A DNA stretch of 11,796 nucleotides from JASFUX01 sp050050115 (GTDB taxonomy: Bacteria > Pseudomonadota > Alphaproteobacteria > Caulobacterales > Maricaulaceae). The notes beneath the pieces are model-generated. The model searched no databases and was not told the DNA's origin. It was given only the letters and a program-made list of their open reading frames with translations. A program made the position numbers and the translations under genes. Shown here in pieces: positions 1 through 8,935 of the stretch; the stretch's first letter is position 1; every line of letters starts with the position of its first letter. The stretch lies in NCBI GenBank assembly GCA_050050115.1, contig JASFUX010000099.1, positions 1 to 11,796 of the forward strand. The letters are read 5' to 3'.

Positions 1-983
1 TCTACGTGAACGTGCCCTTCGCCATAGCGGTCATCGCCGGACTGCTCGTGTTCATGCCGAGCGCAGTCAATCGGCCGCGCAAGTTCGACCTGTTCGGCTT
101 TGCGATGCTCGCGACCTTCATCGCCGCGACCCAGCTCCTGCTGGACCGCGGCGAAGGGCAGGGCTGGCTCGACTCCACCGAGATCGCGCTCTACCTCGGC
201 GCGGCGGTCTGCGCGCTCTGGGTGTTCGTGATCCATAGCGCCACGGCGCGTCATCCGTTCATCGACCTGACGCTGTTTCAGAACCGCAACTATGTGCTCG
301 CGATCAGCTTCATCTTCGTCGTCGGCGCGCTGCTTTTGGGCGCGGCCGTCGTCACCGCGCCGATGCTGCAGACCGTGCAGGGCTATCCGGCGGTAACCGC
401 AGGGCTCATCATGGCGCCGCGGGGGATCGGCTCGATGATGGCGATGATGATCGCCGGCCGCATCCTCGACCGGATCGATCCGCGCAACCTCGTCTTCCTC
501 GCCGCGTTCCTCTTGATCGTCTCGCTATTCATGATGACCGGCTTTGACACCGACATGGGGCCGCAGCTCATCATCTGGTCCGGCGTGATCCAGGGGCTCG
601 GCTTCGGGTTCGGCTTCGTGCCCTTAAGCACGCTCGCCTTCGCCACCCTGCCGCCGCACCTGCGCACCGAGGGCGCGAGCTTCAATTCTCTGATGCGCAA
701 CTTCGGCGGCAGCGTCGGCGTATCGATCATCGCCACCCAGATCGCGCGCGACGCCCAAGCGCACCACGCCCGGTTGGCCGAGCAGGTGAACCCGTTCAAT
801 CCGGCGTTCACCGATTGGCTCGGTCCCCTGCGCGCGGCGGACGAACGCACGCTTGCGCTGATCGATGGGGAGATCACGCGTCAGGCGGTGATGATGTCCT
901 ACCTCGACAGCTTTTCGCTGATGATGGTCGCAACGATCCTGTCGCTGCCGCTGATCATGCTGCTGCGCCCCACAAGACGCTGA
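1..983 (+). CDS. DHA2-family (EmrB/QacA-type) MFS drug exporter, 5' truncated
   Basis: This is the C-terminal part of a proton-driven multidrug exporter of the inner membrane. The reading frame is open to the left edge, and its first residues (Y-V-N-V-P) match the conserved F-Y-(I/V)-N-V-P segment found about 170-190 residues into EmrB-type proteins, so roughly that much is missing. The GTG at base 6 is an internal codon, not a start. The remaining 327 or so residues carry about eight hydrophobic segments, as expected for helices 7-14 of a 14-helix DHA2 transporter. Family-typical stretches are D-L-F-G-F near the start, G-Y-P-A-V-T-A-G in the middle and F-N-S-L-M-R-N-F-G-G-S-V-G near the C-terminus. 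Substrate cannot be told from sequence. The gene converges on the minus-strand gene ending 23 bases downstream, and no clear terminator lies between them. An EmrA-like partner, if any, would lie outside the window. Confidence 0.9.
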   Translation, partial: YVNVPFAIAVIAGLLVFMPSAVNRPRKFDLFGFAMLATFIAATQLLLDRGEGQGWLDSTEIALYLGAAVCALWVFVIHSATARHPFIDLTLFQNRNYVLAISFIFVVGALLLGAAVVTAPMLQTVQGYPAVTAGLIMAPRGIGSMMAMMIAGRILDRIDPRNLVFLAAFLLIVSLFMMTGFDTDMGPQLIIWSGVIQGLGFGFGFVPLSTLAFATLPPHLRTEGASFNSLMRNFGGSVGVSIIATQIARDAQAHHARLAEQVNPFNPAFTDWLGPLRAADERTLALIDGEITRQAVMMSYLDSFSLMMVATILSLPLIMLLRPTRR

Positions 984-1006
984 GCCGAAATGCTGGGGCG
1001 CGGGCG

Positions 1007-1498
1007 CTACTCGGCCGCGTCGTCAGAACGGACGGGGGCGAGTTCGCAGCGCTGACGGCGGGGGCTGCGGTTGAGCGCGCGCGCGCCGCTCTGATAGGCG
1101 CTGAGCGCCGGCCCCTCGATCCAGGCGAAGGAATCCGGACTGTCCATCACCAGAACCGAAGCCTCCGCGTTGTCGTTCGCATCGCGCGGCGCGTCGGTCC
1201 AGACCACCGACAGCGCCGGGCCGATCGGATAGTCGTTGCGCACGTCGAGAACGAGCGCATAGCGGATCTCTTCGCCCGGACGCATCGCGGCGAGCCGCGC
1301 GCCGCCGTCGATCACCCGGATCGCCATCGGCCGGTCGCCGCAGGTGAAGTCGCCCGGCTCCTCGATCTCAAGAGGATCGTAAGCCCAGACGCCGTTGACC
1401 GCGCCCATCACGTCGAAGCCGCCCCCCTCGTCCTGCGCCGTTGCGGGCGCGGCGGCGAAGGTCAAGACAGCGGCGGCGAGCGCGAGAGCGGGTCTCAT
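1007..1498 (-). CDS. Small secreted protein of unknown function
   Basis: I do not recognise a family. The predicted product is 163 residues with a clear Sec signal peptide: M-R-P, a run of Ala/Leu/Val, then an A-T-A cleavage site before Gln22. The mature part would be periplasmic or exported, is acidic and has two cysteines (in F-T-C-G-D and Q-R-C-E-L) that could form a disulfide. A longer reading starts at a TTG at 1510, but the ATG at 1498 is preferred because a GAGG Shine-Dalgarno motif lies six bases before it and because it gives a normal signal peptide. The 3' end faces the exporter gene, and the 5' end faces yaaA across about 190 bases, so it probably has its own promoter. A soluble periplasmic role is an inference from the signal peptide only. 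Confidence 0.75.
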   Translation of the reverse strand: MRPALALAAAVLTFAAAPATAQDEGGGFDVMGAVNGVWAYDPLEIEEPGDFTCGDRPMAIRVIDGGARLAAMRPGEEIRYALVLDVRNDYPIGPALSVVWTDAPRDANDNAEASVLVMDSPDSFAWIEGPALSAYQSGARALNRSPRRQRCELAPVRSDDAAE

Positions 1499-1504
1499 GA
1501 TGAT

Positions 1505-1508
1505 CCTC
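1505..1508 (-). promoter_or_regulatory. Ribosome binding site of the small secreted protein
   Basis: GAGG on the minus strand lies six bases before the ATG at 1498. It decides in favour of that ATG over the TTG at 1510, which overlaps this motif. Confidence 0.5.
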
Positions 1509-1681
1509 AAGCGGCGTCGAATCAGCGTGTCCCATCCTAGGCCCGCGCGCCGTTACCACAGGATTAATCCGCGAGATCGACCCGCCGATCCGCCGGCCCA
1601 AATCACGAGGCCCGCGGGAAGCCCGCGCCGAGCCGGGATTTGCCCGAAACGGCGGCAGATGTGATTGTCGGAACCGAACTC

Positions 1682-1686
1682 GGAGG
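1682..1686 (+). promoter_or_regulatory. Ribosome binding site of yaaA
   Basis: GGAGG lies four bases before the ATG at 1691. The spacer is short, but the motif together with homology to the YaaA N-terminus fixes this start rather than in-frame upstream codons near 1640. Confidence 0.6.
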
Positions 1687-1690
1687 CTCC

Positions 1691-2476
1691 ATGCTCACGC
1701 TCTTGTCCCCCGCCAAGAAGCTCGATTTCTCGCCCGCGCCCCACCCGCGGGCGAGCCGGCCCGTCCTGATGGAGGAGACCGCCAAGCTGGCGACGACGGC
1801 GCGGCGGCTGTCGAAGGCCAAGATCAAGGCGATGATGAGCCTCTCTGACGATCTGGCGAAGCTCAACCACGAGCGCTTCCAGGCCTTCGATGCGGACAAG
1901 AACGACCAGGGCTTCCCCGCCGCCCTCGCCTTCGCCGGCGACGTCTACCGCGGTCTCGACGCCCGCTCGCTGCCCGGCGAGGACCTTCTATGGGCGCAGG
2001 ACCACCTGCGCATGCTCTCGGGACTCTACGGCGTCTTAAGGCCGCTCGACGCGATCCAGCCCTACCGGCTCGAAATGGGGACCAAGCTCCACACCCGCCG
2101 CGGCGAGACGCTCTACGACTTCTGGGGCGCGCGCATCGCTAAGGCGCTCAAGGCGGACCTTGAGAGCCACGACGAACGCGCGGTGGTCAATCTCGCCTCG
2201 GACGAATACTTCAAGGCGGTGGACGTCAAGGCGCTCGGCGCGCCGGTGGTCTCGTTCAAGTTCCAGGACGTCAAGGACGGCAAGGCGCGCTCGCTGTTCC
2301 TCTACGTCAAGCTGGCGCGCGGGATGATGGCGCGCTGGATGATCGACAACCGGATCGACTGCGTCGAAGGCCTCAAGGACTTCAACGTCGAGGGCTACAA
2401 ATTCGAGCCGGGGGATTCCTCCGGCGACGTCTGGGTGTACAAGCGCAAGCAGCCGCCGGCGAAGAAGGCGGCCTGA
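1691..2476 (+). CDS. yaaA: Peroxide stress protein YaaA (DUF328/UPF0246)
   Basis: YaaA lowers free intracellular iron under hydrogen peroxide stress in Escherichia coli and so limits Fenton damage to DNA and protein. The family also has reported DNA-binding ability. It is cytoplasmic. The product is 261 residues (E. coli YaaA is about 258) and matches along its whole length. It shows L-L-S-P-A-K-K-L-D at residues 4-12, H-L-R-M-L-S-G-L-Y-G-V-L-R-P-L-D at 105-120, Q-P-Y-R-L-E-M-G at 123-130, L-Y-D-F-W-G at 141-146, N-L-A-S-D-E-Y-F-K at 167-175, and a late F-N-V-E-G-Y. The C-terminus is lysine-rich. The ATG at 1691 is the family start and has an adjacent GGAGG; upstream in-frame codons would add unrelated residues. 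It leads a tight plus-strand set, with the next gene 17 bases downstream. I see no convincing OxyR-type site in the upstream gap. Confidence 0.93.
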   Translation: MLTLLSPAKKLDFSPAPHPRASRPVLMEETAKLATTARRLSKAKIKAMMSLSDDLAKLNHERFQAFDADKNDQGFPAALAFAGDVYRGLDARSLPGEDLLWAQDHLRMLSGLYGVLRPLDAIQPYRLEMGTKLHTRRGETLYDFWGARIAKALKADLESHDERAVVNLASDEYFKAVDVKALGAPVVSFKFQDVKDGKARSLFLYVKLARGMMARWMIDNRIDCVEGLKDFNVEGYKFEPGDSSGDVWVYKRKQPPAKKAA

Positions 2477-2493
2477 GCCACGGTTGGATCGAC

Positions 2494-3282
2494 ATGCACA
2501 ACTTGAAAGACCACGCCGCCGTCGTCACCGGCTCGACGAGCGGCATCGGCCTCGCGCTCGCCGACGGCCTCGCGAGCCAGGGCGTGAACGTCGTCTTGAA
2601 CGGCCTCGGCGACCCGGACGAGATCGAAGCGACCCGCGCCCGGATCGAAGCCGAGCACGGCGTGCGCGCGCTCTATCACGGCGCGAACATGCTCGAACCC
2701 GATGAAATCGACGATTTGATCGCCACGGCGAAAAACGAGTTCGGCCGGCTCGACATCCTCGTGCCCAACGCAGGGATCCAGCATGTCGCGCCGGTCGAGG
2801 AATTTCCGGTCGCCAAGTGGGACGCGATCATCGGGATCAACCTCTCCTCGGCGTTCCACGCCATCCGCGCCGCCGTGCCGATCATGAAGGCCCAAGGCCG
2901 TGGACGGATCATCAACCTCGCCTCGGCGCATGGGCTCGTCGCTTCGCCGTTCAAGTCCGCCTATGTGGCCGCCAAGCACGGCGTCGTCGGTCTGACCAAG
3001 ACGGTCGCGCTCGAGCTGGCCGAGCACGACATCACGTGCAACGCGATCTGCCCAGGCTACGTGAAAACGCCGCTGGTCGAGGGCCAGATCGCCGACCAGT
3101 CCAAGTCCCGGGGCGTTTCCGAAGAAGAGGTGATGCGCGACGTCATCCTCGCCGCCCAGCCAACCAAGAAGTTCGTCGAGTACGACCAGCTCTGCGGCCT
3201 TTTGTTCTACCTCGCCTCGGACGCGGGCGCGTCGGTCAACGGCGCGGCGCTGGCGATCGACGGCGGCTGGACGGCGAAGTAG
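2494..3282 (+). CDS. bdhA: 3-hydroxybutyrate dehydrogenase (SDR family)
   Basis: This NAD-dependent cytoplasmic enzyme interconverts (R)-3-hydroxybutyrate and acetoacetate, the step that lets cells use monomers released from polyhydroxybutyrate or ketone bodies. The 262-residue length is normal. The cofactor motif T-G-S-T-S-G-I-G is at residues 12-19 and N-A-G at 92-94. The catalytic set is Asn116, Ser144, Tyr157 and Lys161. Residues that bind the substrate carboxylate in known 3-hydroxybutyrate dehydrogenases are present: Gln96, His146, Lys154 and Gln198. These separate it from generic SDR enzymes such as 3-oxoacyl-ACP reductase. The C-terminus ends in the usual D-G-G-W-T-A. The start is ATG at 2494, 17 bases after yaaA; the ribosome site before it is weak, which suggests reliance on coupling to yaaA translation. 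The following lipase gene begins three bases after the stop. Confidence 0.92.
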   Translation: MHNLKDHAAVVTGSTSGIGLALADGLASQGVNVVLNGLGDPDEIEATRARIEAEHGVRALYHGANMLEPDEIDDLIATAKNEFGRLDILVPNAGIQHVAPVEEFPVAKWDAIIGINLSSAFHAIRAAVPIMKAQGRGRIINLASAHGLVASPFKSAYVAAKHGVVGLTKTVALELAEHDITCNAICPGYVKTPLVEGQIADQSKSRGVSEEEVMRDVILAAQPTKKFVEYDQLCGLLFYLASDAGASVNGAALAIDGGWTAK

Positions 3283-3285
3283 GCG

Positions 3286-4326
3286 ATGTTTTCTCCGCGG
3301 CGCCGTCCCGTTGCGCTGGCGCTGCAAGGCGGCGGCGCGCTCGGCGCCTTCACCTGGGGCGTGCTCGATACGCTGCTCGCCGACGATCGGCTCGACGTCC
3401 GCGCCTTCACCGGCGCAAGCGCCGGCGCGATGAACGCGGCGGTCGCCGCGGACGGATTGCTTGAAGGCGGCCCCGAAAGAGCACGAGAAAAGCTCGCCGC
3501 CTTCTGGCGCGAGGTCGCCGAAGCCGGCGCGATCTTCAACGCCGCGCCCTCGGCCTGGGAAGCTTTCTGGCGAAAGATCAGCCCGGCCTCGGGATCGAGC
3601 TACGCGGCCTTTGAAACGCTTTTAAAGGCGACGAGCCCTTACGAGATCAATCCGTTCAACATCAACCCGTTGCGATCGATCCTTGAACAGACGATCGACT
3701 TCGATCGCCTGCGCGCCGCCGAACGGATCAAGGTGCACGTTTCGGCCACCAACGTGCGCACCGGGCGGGCGCGGATCTTCACAACCGACGAGCTGAGCGT
3801 CGAGGTGCTGCTCGCTTCGGCCTGCCTGCCGGCGATCTACCAGGCGGTCGAAATCGACGGCGAGGCTTATTGGGACGGCGGCTACGCCTCGAACCCGCCG
3901 CTCTCGTGCCTGCTCGGTCCCGACATGCCCTGCGACGCGATCCTCGTGCCGCTCAACCCGCAGAAGATCGAGAGGACGCCGCGGTCGGCCGATGAGATCG
4001 CCGACCGCGCCAACGAGCTGACGTTCAACGCGCCCTACCTCGCCGAGCTGAAGATGCTGGCGCTGGCCAAACGCCTCGTCCGCCGCCCGTTCCGCACCGG
4101 CGCCTCGGCGCGCGCCAAGGCGCTGCGTCTGCACGAAATCGCCTCGGACGGCGAGCTGGCCGACATGATGCATTTCGACAAGCTCAAGGCGGACCTCGCC
4201 TTCTTCGAAGAGCTGGCGGCGCGCGGCCGCACCGTCGCCGCGAATTGGCTCGCGGGCGCGCGGAAGAACATCGGCAAGAGGTCGAGCATCGACCTAGAGC
4301 GGGATTTTCTCGACGACATGTGGTGA
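3286..4326 (+). CDS. Patatin-like phospholipase/esterase
   Basis: This is a serine acyl hydrolase of the patatin fold, which uses a Ser-Asp dyad. All landmarks are intact: the glycine-rich oxyanion loop G-G-G-A-L-G at residues 15-20, the nucleophile motif G-A-S-A-G with Ser45, and the dyad aspartate Asp197 in W-D-G-G-Y. The 346-residue length is typical of bacterial single-domain members. There is no signal peptide, so it probably acts in the cytoplasm or at the inner face of the membrane. The start codon lies three bases after the 3-hydroxybutyrate dehydrogenase stop, so the two are almost certainly co-transcribed and translationally coupled. The substrate is unknown. Given its neighbour, release of 3-hydroxyacyl units from a storage ester or phospholipid turnover are both reasonable inferences, but neither is shown by the sequence. 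It converges on the hydrolase gene that ends 69 bases away. Confidence 0.88.
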   Translation: MFSPRRRPVALALQGGGALGAFTWGVLDTLLADDRLDVRAFTGASAGAMNAAVAADGLLEGGPERAREKLAAFWREVAEAGAIFNAAPSAWEAFWRKISPASGSSYAAFETLLKATSPYEINPFNINPLRSILEQTIDFDRLRAAERIKVHVSATNVRTGRARIFTTDELSVEVLLASACLPAIYQAVEIDGEAYWDGGYASNPPLSCLLGPDMPCDAILVPLNPQKIERTPRSADEIADRANELTFNAPYLAELKMLALAKRLVRRPFRTGASARAKALRLHEIASDGELADMMHFDKLKADLAFFEELAARGRTVAANWLAGARKNIGKRSSIDLERDFLDDMW

Positions 4327-4364
4327 GGGGCTGCTGGGAGCGCCGAAGAAGTTGGCGATTGTCC

Positions 4365-4397
4365 AACGTCCGCTTTCGGCTGCGGCCTCAAGCGGTC
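4365..4397. repeat. Left copy of short palindromic repeat, degenerate
   Basis: Bases 4365-4379 read AACGTCCGCTTTCGG and match 14 of 15 positions of the stretch at 5987-6001 on the other side of the hydrolase gene. The left arm GTCCGCTT (4368-4375) can pair with AAGCGGTC (4390-4397) apart from one mismatch. The right arm overlaps the stop codon of the minus-strand hydrolase. It sits between two convergent genes and could also act as a weak hairpin at their ends. Confidence 0.55.
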
Positions 4398-5891
4398 ATT
4401 CGCCACCGAGCGCTGGATGCCGCACGGAGGTTGGGCCGTCTGCGGGCGCAAATTGCAGCGGTGGATTTGACACCATCGCGTCCTCAAGCGGTTGGCCGCG
4501 CCAGAACGCAGCAATCATCGACCGCGCCTGCCCATTCTGGATGATTTGCTCATGACCAGCGTTTTCGACGATGACGTGAGCTGAGTTGGGAAATCCGCGG
4601 CGAACCTCCTCGGCTTGGGCCGCAGGCGCGTTCCAATCGAGCGCGCCGCTGACGAAGAGAACCGGGACGTCTGAACGCACCGGGTCATGATAGTCGGGGT
4701 CGACTGGCGGCGGCTCCAAACGTCAATGATGTCGGGCAGCGGAAAGTTCGCTGCGTTTCCAAATCCGCTGATCTCTCGATCGCGGGCCACCATCGACAGT
4801 CGATCCGGAGATCCCCCGGATGAGCCGTCGGTCATAAATAGATGGGCGGAGGTTTCGGTTAGCCAGAAGCTTCGCCGCTGCACGAACCACCCCAGCATCG
4901 CCGTATCGCCGCGATCGAGCGCGTACAGCAGCCGCGGAAACACGGGAAGGTCGGTGGCGTCGCCTATGTCGTGGCGCATGATGAGGTGCAAGCCGAACGC
5001 GCCAACGGGCACTGACATTGCCTGACCCGCGGGAGGCCGGACTGAAACCAGCACGGGTTCTTGGTCTAGCCGCGCGCTGACCCTATCGAAGACTGCGACC
5101 AAGTCCTCCTCACCGCTCAGCTCGGGGCTGATGGCCGCAAGCTGTGCAAGGTCGTGTAGCCGTTCATCCAGGCTGAGCGGAGGCTTGAGCGTATGGTCCG
5201 GCCCTTCGGTTCCGACCAGAACCGCGCGCTCGACGGAGTCGGGATGTCGACGGATCACCGACAAGGCTAGGTGCGTGCCGTACGAGAAGCCATAAAGCGA
5301 TACGCGATCGAGACCCAGATGACGCCGCAGCGCTTCTACGTCGTCCGCGCTCTCCTGAACTGTGAGCCCAGCGAGAGGGACGCCCCGCGACTCCAGAATT
5401 GTTCTGGCCGCCGCATCGATCGTCATACGATGTTCGAGAGCCGATTGTTCGTCGACGAAGAAATCTCGAGGAATGTGTTCGTCGTTCGAGACGGATGTGT
5501 CGGGCCCGCTCGCCCCAACGCCGCGTTGGTCAAGCAAGACCACGTCGGCGGTCTCGAGCCATGACGCCAGCGCAGCGACGGCGAAAGGTTGCTCGGCGAT
5601 CGGCGTGGCGGCGTCGCCGGGGCCACCCGCGAGATACACAACTGGAGCAGCGGGTTCTGTCGCTGTGCTCAGCAATCGAATGTACTGGAGAGTGAACACC
5701 CCTGCGCTCGGATCGTCGCGGACTGCTGGAACTTCGAATGCGCCGCTGATGGCCTGAAAGGAACCGGCCGGGCCGGCGTCAACAATCCAGAGATCGCTCT
5801 CGAGCGAAGACGACGCTGGAACCGCCGGAAACGATGCGCACGCGATTAGGGTCAGGGCTGCTGCAGGAGCAAAAACTCGTAAGAACGACAT
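4396..5891 (-). pseudogene. Alpha/beta-hydrolase lipoprotein (TAP/proline iminopeptidase-like), frameshifted
   Basis: The gene would encode about 498 residues of a secreted serine hydrolase of the tripeptidyl/prolyl aminopeptidase type. The N-terminus is a lipoprotein signal with a lipobox L-I-A-C at residues 15-18. Next come the oxyanion motif G-G-P-G at 89-92, L-D-Q-R-G-V-G-A-S at 120-128 and the nucleophile elbow G-F-S-Y-G with Ser203. After D-I-I-D-V-W (near 4720) the frame changes: the frame with family-like sequence resumes as E-P-P-P-V-D-P-D-Y and holds the catalytic Asp (S-G-A-L-D-W-N, 4636-4638) and His (N-A-G-H-E-Q, 4552-4554), ending at 4396. As written, the first frame runs on to a stop at 4515 with non-homologous residues and no Asp or His. 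One G missing from a GGG run at 4716-4717 explains it, by real mutation or sequencing error. Sampled 60-base lines are about 57-58 percent GC, against up to the 70s in neighbours, which hints at acquisition. A GAGGGAG motif precedes the ATG by 11 bases. Confidence 0.85.
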
Positions 5892-5986
5892 CTTGGTGCG
5901 CGCTCCCTCGAGAAGTTTCTTATTGAATTACGATAACATCCGCGCCCGCGCGCGCCAACCATTTCAGACGATTTTCAAACATTACG

Positions 5987-6013
5987 AACGTCCGCTTTGG
6001 GTCGAAAGCGGAC
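5987..6013. repeat. Right copy of short palindromic repeat, intact hairpin
   Basis: GTCCGCTTT (5990-5998) and AAAGCGGAC (6005-6013) form a perfect nine-base stem around the loop GGGTCG. The 5' part matches the left copy at 4365-4379 in 14 of 15 positions. From memory, palindromes close to this sequence recur between genes in several alphaproteobacterial genomes, so I read it as a dispersed REP-like element. It lies just beyond the 3' end of the minus-strand flavoprotein gene and upstream of the hydrolase gene. Confidence 0.65.
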
Positions 6014-6015
6014 AT

Positions 6016-6037
6016 GGACCGACAGGCTGCTCGGTCC
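6016..6037 (-). terminator. Hairpin after the nitronate monooxygenase-type gene, possible terminator
   Basis: GGACCGA (6016-6022) and TCGGTCC (6031-6037) form a perfect seven-base stem with an eight-base loop, starting 16 bases beyond the TAA of the minus-strand gene that ends at 6054. No run of T follows, so it would be at best a partial or Rho-assisted terminator. The REP-like hairpin at 5990-6013 follows directly and may add to it. Confidence 0.4.
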
Positions 6038-6053
6038 CTGGCGGCCGCTCTCC

Positions 6054-7031
6054 TTACAGGTACGCCCCCACCCCCCGCGCCGTCTCCTCCGCCGCAGCGC
6101 GATATTCCGCGACCAGCCGCTCCACCACTTCGCGCGCAGGCGGCGCGTCGGCAATCTGGCCGACGCCTTGGCCTGCGCCCCAGATTTCCTTCCAGGCCTT
6201 GGGCTTCTCGCGGTCCGAGCCGAAGTTCATCTTCGACGGATCGCTTTCGGGCAAGGTCGCCGGGTCCATGCCCGCCGCCTCGATCGAGCGACCGAGATAG
6301 TTGCCGTGCACGCCGGTGAAGAGGCTGGTGTAGACGATTTCGTCCGCGGCGCTCTCGACGATGAAGTCCTTGTACTTGTCCGGCGCGTTCGCCTCTTCGG
6401 TGGCGATGAAGCGCGTGCCGACGTAAGCGAGGTCCGCGCCCGTCGCCGTCGCGGCGTAGACGGAACGTCCCGTGGCGATCGCGCCCGAGAGCAGGATCGT
6501 TCCGTCGAACCATTCTTTGACTTCCGGCACGAGCGCGAACGGCGAAAGCCGACCCGCATGCCCGCCAGCGCCGGCGCAGACGAGCACCAGGCCATCGACA
6601 CCAGCTTTGGCAGCGCGGCGCGCGTGCTTCAAGTTGATCACATCGTGGAAGACGACGCCGCCGTAGCCGTGCACCGCCTCAACCACCTCGTCAGGTGGCC
6701 GCAGTGAAGTGATGACGATCGGGACTTCGTGCTTCACGCACAGATCGACATCGTGCTGAAGACGGTCGTTCGATCCGTGCACGATCTGGTTGACCGCGAA
6801 CGGCGCGACCTTGGCGCCCGGGTTCGCCGCGGCGTAATCGGCCAGCTCGGCCTTGATCCGCGTCAGCCATTCGTCGAGCAGCTCGGGCGGGCGGGCGTTC
6901 AAGGCCGGGAACGAGCCGACGATGCCCGCCTTGCATTGCGCGATCACCAGCTCGGGACCCGAGACGATGAACATCGGCGCGCCGACGATCGGCGCGGCGA
7001 GCCGGCCCTTGAGAACTTCCGGGAGCGCCAC
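6054..7031 (-). CDS. Nitronate monooxygenase-type FMN flavoprotein
   Basis: This is a cytoplasmic FMN-dependent TIM-barrel enzyme of the nitronate monooxygenase (formerly 2-nitropropane dioxygenase) family, which oxidises alkyl nitronates; many members have unknown or NAD(P)H:quinone reductase-like roles. The 325-residue length is normal. Seen are the N-terminal P-I-V-G-A-P-M strand (14-20), A-V-N-Q near 79-82, H-D-V-I-N at 129-133, the hallmark G-A-G-G-H-A-G with the likely catalytic His158, L-L-S-G-A-I-A-T-G, and the phosphate-binding region around Y-V-G-T-R-F. The start is a GTG at 7031; the next Met (residue 20) would cut the first barrel strand, so it is not the start. The ribosome site is weak, and the gene begins 10 bases after the acyl-CoA ligase stop, so translation is probably coupled to that gene. 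Physiological substrate is unknown; position behind a ligase suggests a catabolic or detoxifying role. Confidence 0.88.
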   Translation of the reverse strand: MALPEVLKGRLAAPIVGAPMFIVSGPELVIAQCKAGIVGSFPALNARPPELLDEWLTRIKAELADYAAANPGAKVAPFAVNQIVHGSNDRLQHDVDLCVKHEVPIVITSLRPPDEVVEAVHGYGGVVFHDVINLKHARRAAKAGVDGLVLVCAGAGGHAGRLSPFALVPEVKEWFDGTILLSGAIATGRSVYAATATGADLAYVGTRFIATEEANAPDKYKDFIVESAADEIVYTSLFTGVHGNYLGRSIEAAGMDPATLPESDPSKMNFGSDREKPKAWKEIWGAGQGVGQIADAPPAREVVERLVAEYRAAAEETARGVGAYL

Positions 7032-7041
7032 GGACGCGCGC

Positions 7042-8865
<1,824 letters not shown>

Positions 8866-8873
8866 CGAAACCT

Positions 8874-8879
8874 ACCTCC
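8874..8879 (-). promoter_or_regulatory. Ribosome binding site of the acyl-CoA ligase
   Basis: GGAGGT lies eight bases before the ATG at 8865, in a purine-rich leader. It supports the long form of the ligase, including the lysine-rich extension. Confidence 0.6.
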
Positions 8880-8935
8880 CCTCCCGGGCGGCCGGCGATC
8901 GCCTGGATATGGCGCGCGCCGCCCCGTCTGTGGTC

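Noticed and set aside
815..1540. 241-codon plus-strand frame opposite the small secreted protein
   Set aside because: It overlaps the exporter 3' end and the antisense strand of a gene with a signal peptide and ribosome site. It has no protein-like pattern of its own.
4515..4715. Last 65 or so residues of the uninterrupted hydrolase frame as a genuine alternative C-terminus
   Set aside because: They are Ser/Arg-rich and unlike hydrolases, while the neighbouring frame carries the expected Asp and His motifs in the right order and spacing.
5920..6513. 197-codon minus-strand frame overlapping the flavoprotein 3' end
   Set aside because: The frame is out of phase with the real gene. Its M-S-A-F-D-P-K-R-T peptide is just a translation of the palindromic repeat.
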